DNA of 64,000 nucleotides from an uncultured Porphyromonadaceae bacterium. Lineage in GTDB: Bacteria; Bacteroidota; Bacteroidia; Bacteroidales; Muribaculaceae. The stretch spans positions 62,001 through 126,000 of the forward strand of contig URAU01000001.1 of the NCBI GenBank assembly GCA_900545955.1, given 5' to 3'. Below the pieces are notes generated by a model. It was not told the DNA's origin, did not search any database, and saw only the letters and a list, made by a program, of their open reading frames with translations. The translations under genes and the position numbers were made by a program. The number at the start of each line of letters is the position of its first letter. Position 1 is the first letter of the stretch. This document shows positions 43,433 through 52,153 of this stretch, piece after piece.

Positions 43433-45946
43433 TCAGCATGGATCTACGTCGAAATGAATCAGAATCTGCTTCATGTCGGGCTGGTCTATCAGGTCTATAT
43501 GCGTCTGGCGAAGCAGATCTTTTACTTGCTGCATCGATGCGGTAGTCTCAATCTTCAGCATTATTTTTCTGATATACAGATTCTGAATTCTTCCGACGGA
43601 AGGCTCTTCAGGGCCATATACTCTCGAGCCGAGGAGGGTACGAAGGCGTGTGGCGTAGGCTCCGGCAAGACGTTTGAGCGTTTCGGCATTCTTATGGCGC
43701 AGGTAAATATTGACAATACGGGAGAAGGGGGGATACAGAAAGCTCTTTCGATCCGCTATTTCCGACTCATAGAATGCCTCGTAGTCATGCCGCCTGACAA
43801 ATCCGAGCACTTTCTGCGCCGGATTATAGGTCTGGATGGCCACTGTTCCATCCGCACCCTCGCGTCGGCCGGCACGCCCGGCAACCTGTTCAAGCATATT
43901 GAAGGCGCGTTCCGAGGCGCGGAAGTCGGGATAGTTTATCACTGCGTCGGCATTCAGAACCGCCACAAGCGATACCCCTCCGAAATCCAGCCCTTTGGTC
44001 ACCATCTGGGTGCCGACAAGAATCCGGGCTTTCCCCGCCGAGAAGTCATCGATTATGGCGCCATACGATTCCTTGCTGCGGGTGGTATCCAGGTCCATTC
44101 GCAGCATGTTGTAGCCCGGAAAGTTGGCAGCAACTTCTTCCTCGATACGCTCTGTGCCATAGCCGATAATCTCGATGGCCGGTTCATGACACTGCGGGCA
44201 GACTTTAGGTAGTGTATACACCGCTCCGCAGTAATGGCATTGCAGTTGGCGCGTGGAGTTATGATAGGTGAGCGCTACGTCGCAGTTGGCGCACCGCGGA
44301 ACCCATGCGCACTGGCGGCATCGGGCCAAAGGGGCATATCCGCGCCGGTTCTGGAAGAGTATTATCTGAGAACCTTTCTCAAGGGCATCCCGGGCCAGAC
44401 CGATGGTTTCCGCGGCGAACGCGCCTTTTACAGCCTTGGCCTGACGGGCGGCGTTCATGTCGATAACGCGTATCTGCGGTAGGGTTGCGTTGCCGAAACG
44501 TGTGGAAAGCTTCACGAGGCCGAATTTATCGTTTTTCGCCTTGTAATAGGATTCGATCGAAGGGGTGGCCGACCCCAGGAGGGTTTTCGCCCCGTGCATC
44601 TTTGCAAGTACCACCGCCACATCGCGTCCGTTATATCGCGGTGCGGGGTCGTATTGTTTGTAGCTGCTTTCATGCTCTTCGTCCACAATTACCAGGCCGA
44701 GGTGGGCGAAGGGGAGGAATACTGCGGATCGAGCCCCGATTACCACGAGCGGATCGGTCGAAGTAAGCAGACGACGCCATATGTCCACTCGTTCACTATC
44801 GGAGAATTTCGAGTGGTAGATGACTACGCGCGAGCCGAACACTTTCTGGAGTCTTCTGGTCAGTTGGGTGGTCAGGGCGATTTCTGGAACAAGCATCAGC
44901 GCCTGGTCGCCACGTTGGAGCACAAAATTTATAAGGTGGATGTAAATTTCAGTTTTGCCACTCGAAGTAACGCCATGCAGCAGTGTCACATCGTGGGTAT
45001 GCCAGGTCTTGTGAATGGCATCGAGAGCCTCCTGCTGGGCATCGGTAAGACGGGGAAGATTTCCGGTTGGTTCACCTGTGAAGGCGAACCGGTTGACCTC
45101 TTTGGCGTATGCTTCAAGCACACCTTTCTTTATTACGGCGCTAAGGATAGCCGGTAGCACGTCGGCCCGGGCAAGGAGGTCGTCACGCGATACTTCCGCC
45201 GGCTTTCCCCGCATCATGCCCGACAGCTCTATATATGCAAGCAGCAGAGCCTCCTGCTTTCTTGCGCCGGACACCTTGCGGAATGCTTCGTCGGTTTCGT
45301 CGGGCGAAAAAGCGGCCTTTACCATCTGCACTTTCTTAGGCCGGTAGCGTTCGTTTAGTTTTTCCGCCACTATCAGCACGCCGCGCTCTATGAGTGCATT
45401 TATGGCCGAGGCAATTCCTTTGGCTTTCAGACGGCTTTCTATGGCGGCTGGTGTCAGCGACCCTTCGTGGGCGATAAGTTGAAGTATGGCGGCATCCCGC
45501 TCAGAGAGTTGCATGGCCGGGTCGTCGGCAAATTCGAAGTCGGGATTAATCTCCACATGCGTCTCGCTCTCTATTTTCAGTCCGGCAGGTACGGCCGCTT
45601 TGTAGACATCGCCCAAGGCTGCCAGATAGTAGTCCGCAACCCAGTTCCATAACTGTAGCTGCGGATGCCGTACTACCGGCGACGTGTCGAGCAGCACAAC
45701 TACCTCCTTGACGTCGATACCTTGAGGAGGAAGATTGGCGAAACCCACCACAATGGCGGTATAGAATTTTTTTCGGCCGAAAGGAACGATTACACGGCTC
45801 CCCTGAGCCGGTTTCCCCACCAGATGCGGCGGAAGCCGGTAGGTGAATTTTGCGGCAAGCGGCAAGGGAAGCAGAACCTCCACATATTCAAAGCGCGACT
45901 TGGAATCACCTCCCGTCGAGCGGTATGTTTCATTGGCCGAAATCAT
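43433..45946 (-). CDS. priA: Primosomal protein N' (replication restart helicase)
   Basis: 837 residues, superfamily 2 helicase that reloads the replisome at stalled forks. The N-terminal DNA-binding domain begins EVLLPLPLAAKFTYRLP. Walker A is LLHGVTSSGKTEIYIH, Walker B VIVDEEHESSYKQ, and the zinc-binding insert follows RGYAPLARCRQCAWVPRC with eight cysteines through VCPQCHEP. Motifs V/VI: VGTQMVTKGLDFGGVSLVAV and MLEQVAGRAGRREG. Longer than E. coli PriA (732) mainly through the N-terminal half, as in other Bacteroidetes. Confidence 0.95.
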   Translation of the reverse strand: MISANETYRSTGGDSKSRFEYVEVLLPLPLAAKFTYRLPPHLVGKPAQGSRVIVPFGRKKFYTAIVVGFANLPPQGIDVKEVVVLLDTSPVVRHPQLQLWNWVADYYLAALGDVYKAAVPAGLKIESETHVEINPDFEFADDPAMQLSERDAAILQLIAHEGSLTPAAIESRLKAKGIASAINALIERGVLIVAEKLNERYRPKKVQMVKAAFSPDETDEAFRKVSGARKQEALLLAYIELSGMMRGKPAEVSRDDLLARADVLPAILSAVIKKGVLEAYAKEVNRFAFTGEPTGNLPRLTDAQQEALDAIHKTWHTHDVTLLHGVTSSGKTEIYIHLINFVLQRGDQALMLVPEIALTTQLTRRLQKVFGSRVVIYHSKFSDSERVDIWRRLLTSTDPLVVIGARSAVFLPFAHLGLVIVDEEHESSYKQYDPAPRYNGRDVAVVLAKMHGAKTLLGSATPSIESYYKAKNDKFGLVKLSTRFGNATLPQIRVIDMNAARQAKAVKGAFAAETIGLARDALEKGSQIILFQNRRGYAPLARCRQCAWVPRCANCDVALTYHNSTRQLQCHYCGAVYTLPKVCPQCHEPAIEIIGYGTERIEEEVAANFPGYNMLRMDLDTTRSKESYGAIIDDFSAGKARILVGTQMVTKGLDFGGVSLVAVLNADAVINYPDFRASERAFNMLEQVAGRAGRREGADGTVAIQTYNPAQKVLGFVRRHDYEAFYESEIADRKSFLYPPFSRIVNIYLRHKNAETLKRLAGAYATRLRTLLGSRVYGPEEPSVGRIQNLYIRKIMLKIETTASMQQVKDLLRQTHIDLIDQPDMKQILIHFDVDPC

Positions 45947-45975
45947 CTGCGGAACAAAAATACTTTATTGAGTTA

Positions 45976-45983
45976 CAAAATTA
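45976..45983 (-). promoter_or_regulatory. -7 box of priA
   Basis: Minus strand TAATTTTG, exact, 30 nt upstream of the priA ATG at 45946. No convincing -33 element. Confidence 0.45.
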
Positions 45984-46085
45984 GCGAAAAACTTCGTAAA
46001 TTCGCATTCGGCGGGTCAATCCTTCATGGCTGCGTGCGGCATCATGAAGATACGGATGCCTCTTTCCTCAAAACTAACAGACTTC

Positions 46086-46270
46086 TAAGTAACCGGTCGA
46101 AATTATTTTGATATTTCCGGGAGGAAAAATTTCAGTGGTTTTTCTCGATGAAGAAGGAGCGTAGATGTCTACACAACTGATGAAGAGAGAAAAAGATGCT
46201 GAAATTTTACCATTGAAATGTTGAAATAATTAGATCAGGAGGATATACAATAATTTTGAACAGTTACTTA
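46086..46270. mobile_element. MITE-like element, full-length copy
   Basis: 185 bp with terminal inverted repeats: TAAGTAACCGGTCGAAATTA at the left and TAAGTAACTGTTCAAAATTA from the right end (three mismatches in 22). The interior is itself palindromic: AAAATTTCAG and CTGAAATTTT, then TTTTTCTC and GAGAAAAA. No coding capacity. Flanking TA at each end would fit a TA target duplication. The right end stops 3 bp before the galM ATG, so the element now forms the whole proximal upstream region of that gene. Confidence 0.75.
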
Positions 46271-46273
46271 TCT

Positions 46274-47314
46274 ATGAAACTCGAAAAGAAAACATTTCCG
46301 TCGCCGAAAGGAGAAATCAGCTGGGTGACAATCACCAACGACCACGGAATGGAGGTTACTCTCTCGTCGGTAGGCGCCGGTATCGTTTCTGTGAAAATTC
46401 CGCAGGCCGACGGCAAGAAGCTCGACGTAGTTCTTGGCTATGACAACCCCGAGGCGTATTTTGCCGACGGACCCTGTGCCGGAAAGACTCCCGGCCGTTT
46501 CGCCAACCGAATTGCCGACGGCAAAATTACGGTGAACGGCAAGCTTTATCAGCTGCCTGTCAACAATGGTCCCAATCATCTTCATGGCGGCCCTGACGGA
46601 TTCCAGAACCAGGTGTGGCACACCGTGACCGAGGGCGACAACAAGGTGGTTTTCACCCTCGAAAGTCCCGACGGAGATGCCGGTTATCCGGGCAATCTGA
46701 AGGTAATGGCCGTCTATACCGTCGGCAACGACAATTCGATTCAGATAGACTATTTTGCTACGACCGATGCCCCGACCGTGGTCAATCTCACCAACCACAC
46801 ATATTTTAATCTCGACGGCCACGATACCGGCTCATGCCTCGGGCAGACCCTTCAGCTGAATTGCTCGAAGATGCTTGCCATCAATGATGTACAGATTCCC
46901 ACCGGCGAACTGCTTGAAGTAGCCGGTACGCCGTTCGATTTTACCACTCCACACAAGATAGGGGAGCGCATTGCCGACGACAATCACTCGCTTCGGGTGT
47001 GTCGCGGTTACGACCACTGCTGGATGGTCGACGGATTCGATGGCTCGCTTCGCACTCTCGGTACGCTGAAAGCAGCTCAGAGTGAGCGTTCCGTTACAAT
47101 CAAGACCGACCAGCCGGGTGCGCAGGTATACACAGGTAACTGGCTTGACGACAGCCCGGTCGGTAAGGGAGGATATAAGTATCATGACTACGATGCTGTA
47201 GCGATTGAATGTCAGGGTGCACCTGATGCTCCAAACCATCCTAATCTTCCGTCGCAGCAGTTAAATCCCGGAGAGGAATACCGTCGCCGGATTCGCTTCG
47301 AATTCTCGTTCTGA
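46274..47314 (+). CDS. galM: Aldose 1-epimerase (mutarotase)
   Basis: 346 residues from ATG at 46274. A TTG start at 46256 is in frame and 13 nt behind an AGGAGG, but it lies inside the MITE-like element, so ATG is preferred. Interconverts alpha and beta anomers of galactose or glucose. Motifs: GRFANRIADGKITVNGK (substrate Arg), NNGPNHLHGGPDGFQNQVW with the catalytic His, LTNHTYFNLDGH with the second His, YDHCWMVDG, and the catalytic Glu in AIECQGAPDAPNHP. Stands alone between priA (divergent) and dnaA. Confidence 0.93.
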   Translation: MKLEKKTFPSPKGEISWVTITNDHGMEVTLSSVGAGIVSVKIPQADGKKLDVVLGYDNPEAYFADGPCAGKTPGRFANRIADGKITVNGKLYQLPVNNGPNHLHGGPDGFQNQVWHTVTEGDNKVVFTLESPDGDAGYPGNLKVMAVYTVGNDNSIQIDYFATTDAPTVVNLTNHTYFNLDGHDTGSCLGQTLQLNCSKMLAINDVQIPTGELLEVAGTPFDFTTPHKIGERIADDNHSLRVCRGYDHCWMVDGFDGSLRTLGTLKAAQSERSVTIKTDQPGAQVYTGNWLDDSPVGKGGYKYHDYDAVAIECQGAPDAPNHPNLPSQQLNPGEEYRRRIRFEFSF

Positions 47315-47340
47315 TCCGGAAGAACTACAGAAGAAATATG

Positions 47341-47378
47341 GGCGGTGTGTCGCATTCTCATGTGCAGGACACACCGCC
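47341..47378 (+). terminator. Terminator of galM, repeated hairpin family
   Basis: GGCGGTGTGTC with GACACACCGCC, perfect 11-bp stem, then TGATTTTTG. Flanked by ACTACA/TGTAGT as an outer inverted repeat. 26 bp past the galM stop. Confidence 0.8.
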
Positions 47379-47671
47379 TGATTTTTGTAGTCGTATTTGC
47401 AACAGAAAAGCAGTTTTCAACTATGAAGAATCATTCCGAATAGTTAATATGTTTCCATAATTTTAGCTTTTGAGTCAAAATGCCGTTTAGTCTTATGATA
47501 AAGCACAGTCGGTGGAATTTACCAGATATTCCAAAGCTATTACATCTATACTTAATATGATGATTTAATGGATGTTATGCGGTATTGTTGAAAGCGTTGG
47601 TTTAAATTATTTATAAGTGCTTGAAAATTAGCGTGCTTTGGCTGAAACCGAAATTCCAAATATATTTTCAA

Positions 47672-47702
47672 TTGTTTTAGAAAAAAAATCGCTATAATTT
47701 TG
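47672..47702 (+). promoter_or_regulatory. Promoter of dnaA
   Basis: TTG at 47672-47674, 20-nt spacer, TAATTTTG at 47695-47702; exact boxes and spacing. The leader to ATG at 47867 is about 158 nt. The 47379-47671 part is AT-rich with no gene and no exact DnaA boxes, so it is not evidently oriC. Confidence 0.75.
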
Positions 47703-47866
47703 TATTGCAAAAATGAGAGAAATCTAAGCGGTCTTGGAGCAGTTCTGACCATATGCGCCAAGACTTCTGACCGGAAAAACGACCTCTCCTAATATTTATT
47801 GTCTGCGTCTCTGCGTTTCCCGCCGAATATGGTGGAACGTCTGACGCCTGATAAAACACCTCCGTA

Positions 47867-49255
47867 ATGACGAACAAGACTCATCAGCAATTGTGGGAGG
47901 ATTGTCAGCGTATTATCGCCGACAATCTGCGCCCCGAGCAGTTCGACGCCTGGTTCAAGCCGATTGTTTCAATCGGGTTTGCCGACGGGCGCCTGACGCT
48001 CGGAGTTCCCTCGCCATATTTTAAAGAGCATATCGAGGATACATATCTGAATATTCTCGGCGCTACCATCCGTCGTGTCTATGGCGACGGCGTGAAGCTG
48101 TTCTATCATTACAACCAGATTTCCAACAAGCCGGAGACGGGCATCAATGAGGCCGGTCTGACGAATACACCGCTCCTGCGGCGCCAGAAACTGAACGGAG
48201 GCATGTTTCAGACGCAGGTGGAGAAGGTGTTCGACTCGCAGCTCAATCCCCATTATACGTTTGAGAACTACTGCGGTTCTGCCTCCAACAGGATTGCCCG
48301 TGCTATAGGCGAGGCCATTGCAAACGATCCGAAATGCACTACGTTCAATCCGCTGTTCGTATTCGGACCGACCGGTGTGGGCAAGACTCATCTTATTCAG
48401 GCTATAGGAATCAAATTGCGCGAGAACAATCCCGACGCCCGCATACTTTATGTGAGTGCCCGTCTGTTTGAAAGCCAGTTTACTGTAGCCAGATTCAACG
48501 GTAAGATCAATGAGTTCATCAATTTTTATCAGAGCATAGATACTCTTATTGTCGACGACATCCAGGATCTTATCGGTAAGCCGGCCACGCAGAGCACATT
48601 CTTCCACATTTTTAATCATCTGCATCAGAATCAGAAGCAGATTATACTTTCGAGCGACTGCAATTCCACACAGCTTCAGGGCATGGCCGACCGGTTGCTT
48701 TCGAGGTTCAAGTGGGGGATGACTGTGGAACTGGAGAAGCCCGATTTGCAGCTTCGCCGAGAGGTGCTTCGCATGAAGGCAGAGCAGGATGGTCTTCAGA
48801 TTCCCGACGAGGTGATGGATTATATCGCTGAAAATGTTACCGACAGTGTGCGTGAGCTTGAGGGAATCGTGGTATCGTTGCTGGCCCATGCCACCGTCAT
48901 GAATCGCGACATCACCGTAGATCTCGCCCGCATGGTTATGAATAATGTGGTGAAGATGCACCGACGCACCATCAATTTCGATATGGTGACGCAGTGTGTG
49001 GCCAGTCACTACAAGATTGATCCGGAAACTATTTTCACCAAATCGCGCAAACGTGAGATTTCAGACGCGCGTCAGATGGTGATGTATCTTGCCAAAAAGC
49101 ATGCCAAAATGGCTCTGACCGCCATCGGTACGCGACTTTCGCGCAATCACGCCACGGTAATCTACGCTTGTAAAAATATCGAGGAGCGTCTGCCGTTTGA
49201 AAAGCAGCTTCAGGACGATATAGCTGCTATAGAAAAGTCGTTTTATGGCGACTGA
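47867..49255 (+). CDS. dnaA: Chromosomal replication initiator DnaA
   Basis: 462 residues. Domain I starts WEDCQRIIADNLRPEQFDAWFKPI; a linker of about 40 residues follows; the AAA+ domain has Walker A FGPTGVGKTHLIQAIG, Walker B TLIVDDIQDLIG and sensor regions; domain IV carries the DnaA-box-binding motif ISDARQMVMYLAKKHAKMAL and RNHATVIYACKNI. Opens the chromosome at oriC and also acts as a transcription factor. Transcribed alone from the 47672 promoter to a hairpin at 49292-49318. Confidence 0.97.
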   Translation: MTNKTHQQLWEDCQRIIADNLRPEQFDAWFKPIVSIGFADGRLTLGVPSPYFKEHIEDTYLNILGATIRRVYGDGVKLFYHYNQISNKPETGINEAGLTNTPLLRRQKLNGGMFQTQVEKVFDSQLNPHYTFENYCGSASNRIARAIGEAIANDPKCTTFNPLFVFGPTGVGKTHLIQAIGIKLRENNPDARILYVSARLFESQFTVARFNGKINEFINFYQSIDTLIVDDIQDLIGKPATQSTFFHIFNHLHQNQKQIILSSDCNSTQLQGMADRLLSRFKWGMTVELEKPDLQLRREVLRMKAEQDGLQIPDEVMDYIAENVTDSVRELEGIVVSLLAHATVMNRDITVDLARMVMNNVVKMHRRTINFDMVTQCVASHYKIDPETIFTKSRKREISDARQMVMYLAKKHAKMALTAIGTRLSRNHATVIYACKNIEERLPFEKQLQDDIAAIEKSFYGD

Positions 49256-49291
49256 CGGTTTCCGCCGCCCGACCTTCCGGAAAACTTTCAG

Positions 49292-49318
49292 GCAGTGCAT
49301 TCATTTCTAATGCACTGC
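49292..49318 (+). terminator. Terminator of dnaA
   Basis: GCAGTGCATT and AATGCACTGC form a perfect 10-bp stem with a 7-nt loop, followed by TTTATTGTGTTTT, 36 bp past the dnaA stop. Confidence 0.8.
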
Positions 49319-49351
49319 TTTATTGTGTTTTGGGCATTCGTTTCGGGAAAC

Positions 49352-49360
49352 TTATCAACA
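49352..49360 (+). promoter_or_regulatory. Single DnaA-box-like site upstream of nrdJ
   Basis: TTATCAACA, one change from TTATCCACA, in an AT-rich stretch between dnaA and nrdJ. Only one copy is seen, so it is a weak candidate for DnaA control of the ribonucleotide reductase gene. Confidence 0.3.
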
Positions 49361-49528
49361 ATTTTAAAAAATCGACTTTCCCGACTTGCGAGATTCGCTG
49401 AAATTTACGAAGTTTGCGGTGACATTCAAACGGCTGTTCCGGCTATCGCTGACAGGCGTAGTCGGAGATGCCGTATGTTTATTCCGAGACTCCAAACTCC
49501 CGTTTTAATATAACTACCTCCTGAAAGA

Positions 49529-52075
49529 ATGGAATCAAAACACTATTCTTACGATGAAGCTTACGACGCAACGCTGAAGTATTTCGGCGGCGACGAGCTG
49601 GCCGCCCGTGTGTGGGTGAGCAAATATGCCCTGAAGGACTCGTTCGGCAATATCTACGAACTTACTCCCGACGATATGCATCACCGCATCGCATCGGAGA
49701 TTGCCCGAATCGAAAGCAAATATCCCAATCCGATGAGCCACGACGAAGTGTTCGGGTATCTGAAGGATTTCAAGTATATTGTGCCCCAGGGGAGTCCTAT
49801 GTCCGGAATCGGCAACAGCTATCAGGTCGGCTCGCTCTCCAACTGTTTTGTAATCGGTCTTGACGGCGCTCCGGATTCTTACGGCGGCGTAATCCGTATC
49901 GACGAAGAGCAGGTTCAGCTGATGAAGCGTCGTGGAGGGGTCGGTCATGATCTCAGCCATATACGTCCGAAAGGTACCCCCGTTAAGAATTCGGCACTGA
50001 CGTCGACCGGTCTGGTACCGTTTATGGAGCGATACTCCAATTCCACGCGTGAGGTCGCCCAGGATGGCCGTCGCGGCGCTCTGATGCTGACCGTCAGCAT
50101 CAAACATCCGGATTCCGAGGCATTTGTCGATGCCAAAATGACGGAGGGGAAGGTTACAGGCGCTAATGTAAGCGTTCGTATTGACGACGAATTCATGCGT
50201 GCCGCTACAGAAAACGGCAAGTACACGCAGACCTATCCGGTCGATAGTGCGAATCCTGAAATCACCAAAGAGGTCGATGCGAAGGCATTCTGGGATAAGA
50301 TTATCCACAACGCATGGAAGTCGGCCGAGCCCGGTGTGCTCTTCTGGGACACCATTACCCGTGAGTCGCTCCCCGACTGCTATGCGGATCTCGGCTTCCG
50401 TACTATCTCCACGAATCCGTGCGGAGAAATTCCGCTATGTCCCTACGATTCCTGCCGTCTGCTCGCCATCAATCTCTATTCCTATGTGAAGAACCCCTTC
50501 ACGCCGCAGGCGGAATTCGATTTCGAGAAGTTTGAAGCACACGTGCGTAAGGCGCAGCGGATAATGGACGATATCATCGATCTCGAAATGGAGAAAATCG
50601 ACCTTATCCTTAATAAAATCGACTCCGATCCCGAAACTCTTGAGGTAAAAGGACCCGAACGCCATCTCTGGGAGAAAATTAAGGCTAAGACGCTAAAGGG
50701 GCGCCGTACGGGTGTCGGAACCACCGCCGAGGGCGATATGATAGCAGCCATGGGTTTGCGCTATGGCACGCCTGAAGCTACGGATTTTTCCGAAAGCGTT
50801 CACCGTAGGCTGGCTCTGGCCGCTTATACTTCCTCGGTAGAAATGGCTAAAGAACGCGGTGCCTTCGAGATTTTCGATGCAAAGCGCGAAGAAAACAATC
50901 CTTTCATGCTCCGCCTCAAGGAGCAGTCGGCTGAGCTATACGACGATATGGTGCGCTACGGACGACGTAACATCGCCTGCCTTACCATAGCGCCGACAGG
51001 TACAACCAGTCTGATGACGCGGACCACATCCGGCATCGAGCCTGTTTTCATGCCCGTCTATAAACGCCGCAGGAAGGTCAATCCTAACGACGCCAATGTC
51101 CGGGTCGACTATGTAGATGAGACTGGCGACGCATTCGAGGAATATGTGGTCTATCATCCCAAGTTCCTTGAATGGATGAAAATCAACGGCATAGAGGAGC
51201 GCAGCGACTATACGCAGGAGCAGCTTGATGAACTCGTGAGCCGTTCGCCGTATGCCGGCGCGACAGCCAACGAAATAGACTGGGTGGAAAAGGTGCATAT
51301 GCAGGGACGTATCCAGAAATGGGTGGACCACTCCATATCGGTTACAATCAATCTTCCTGCCGACGTTACCGAAGAGATGGTGAATCGCCTTTATGTGGAG
51401 GCATGGCGCTCCGGTTGCAAGGGATGCACCGTGTATCGCGACGGTTCCCGTTCGGGCGTATTGGTATCGCTTGAAAGCAAAAAGAAGAAATCCGATTCGC
51501 CGGCTGAATGCTCCGACATCCATCCTCTTGCGCTGAAGCGCCCCATAGAACTTGAGGCCGACGTGGTTCGCTTCCAGAACAACAAGGAGAAGTGGATTGC
51601 CTTCGTCGGACTGATGGACGGCCGTCCATATGAAATATTTACCGGTCTAGCCGACGACGAGGACGGTATTTTCTGTCCGAAATCGGTTACTCACGGAAAG
51701 ATTATAAAGGCGATGAGTGCCGACGGCACCAAACGCTATGATTTCCAGTTCGTAAACAAACGTGGTCATAAGACGACAATCGAGGGCCTTTCCGATAAGT
51801 TCAACCCTGAATACTGGAACTATGCCAAACTGATTTCCGGAGTGCTCCGATACGGAATGCCTATCGATCAGGTGCTGAAACTGGTCGGAGGTCTTGAGCT
51901 TGACTCCATGAGCATCAATACATGGAAAATGGGCGTGGAGCGTGCTCTCAAGAAGTATCTGCCGAACGGTACGAAGGCCAGCGGCCAGCGGTGTCCCAAC
52001 TGCGGCCAGGAAACACTGATATATCAGGAAGGCTGCCTGATCTGCACGTCGTGCGGTACTTCGAAATGCGGCTGA
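49529..52075 (+). CDS. nrdJ: Adenosylcobalamin-dependent ribonucleotide reductase (class II)
   Basis: 848 residues. Reduces ribonucleotides with a radical made from vitamin B12, needing no oxygen. Seen: SLSNCFVIGLDGAPDSYGG (first redox Cys), RRGGVGHDLSHIRPKG, the active-site motif STNPCGEIPLCPYDSC with the N-x-C-x-E triad, and APTGTTSLMTRTTSGIEPVF. After about residue 600 comes a C-terminal region with EAWRSGCKGCTVYRDGSRSGV and a terminal cysteine-rich finger (CPNCGQETLIYQEGC, CTSCGTSKCG). No NrdR box and no cobalamin riboswitch are recognisable in the 273-bp upstream interval. Confidence 0.94.
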   Translation: MESKHYSYDEAYDATLKYFGGDELAARVWVSKYALKDSFGNIYELTPDDMHHRIASEIARIESKYPNPMSHDEVFGYLKDFKYIVPQGSPMSGIGNSYQVGSLSNCFVIGLDGAPDSYGGVIRIDEEQVQLMKRRGGVGHDLSHIRPKGTPVKNSALTSTGLVPFMERYSNSTREVAQDGRRGALMLTVSIKHPDSEAFVDAKMTEGKVTGANVSVRIDDEFMRAATENGKYTQTYPVDSANPEITKEVDAKAFWDKIIHNAWKSAEPGVLFWDTITRESLPDCYADLGFRTISTNPCGEIPLCPYDSCRLLAINLYSYVKNPFTPQAEFDFEKFEAHVRKAQRIMDDIIDLEMEKIDLILNKIDSDPETLEVKGPERHLWEKIKAKTLKGRRTGVGTTAEGDMIAAMGLRYGTPEATDFSESVHRRLALAAYTSSVEMAKERGAFEIFDAKREENNPFMLRLKEQSAELYDDMVRYGRRNIACLTIAPTGTTSLMTRTTSGIEPVFMPVYKRRRKVNPNDANVRVDYVDETGDAFEEYVVYHPKFLEWMKINGIEERSDYTQEQLDELVSRSPYAGATANEIDWVEKVHMQGRIQKWVDHSISVTINLPADVTEEMVNRLYVEAWRSGCKGCTVYRDGSRSGVLVSLESKKKKSDSPAECSDIHPLALKRPIELEADVVRFQNNKEKWIAFVGLMDGRPYEIFTGLADDEDGIFCPKSVTHGKIIKAMSADGTKRYDFQFVNKRGHKTTIEGLSDKFNPEYWNYAKLISGVLRYGMPIDQVLKLVGGLELDSMSINTWKMGVERALKKYLPNGTKASGQRCPNCGQETLIYQEGCLICTSCGTSKCG

Positions 52076-52153
52076 TACATCGACCTTACTATGGGCGGGG
52101 GATTGCCTCCGCCTCAGGCATGATGTCTTATAACTGAAACGATTCTTCCTGCA

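Noticed and set aside
47379..47866. Replication origin upstream of dnaA
   Set aside because: The interval is AT-rich but shows no cluster of TTATCCACA-type boxes; it is explained by the dnaA promoter and leader.
49319..49528. Cobalamin riboswitch before the B12-dependent reductase
   Set aside because: No recognisable B12-box or matching stem set was found in the leader.
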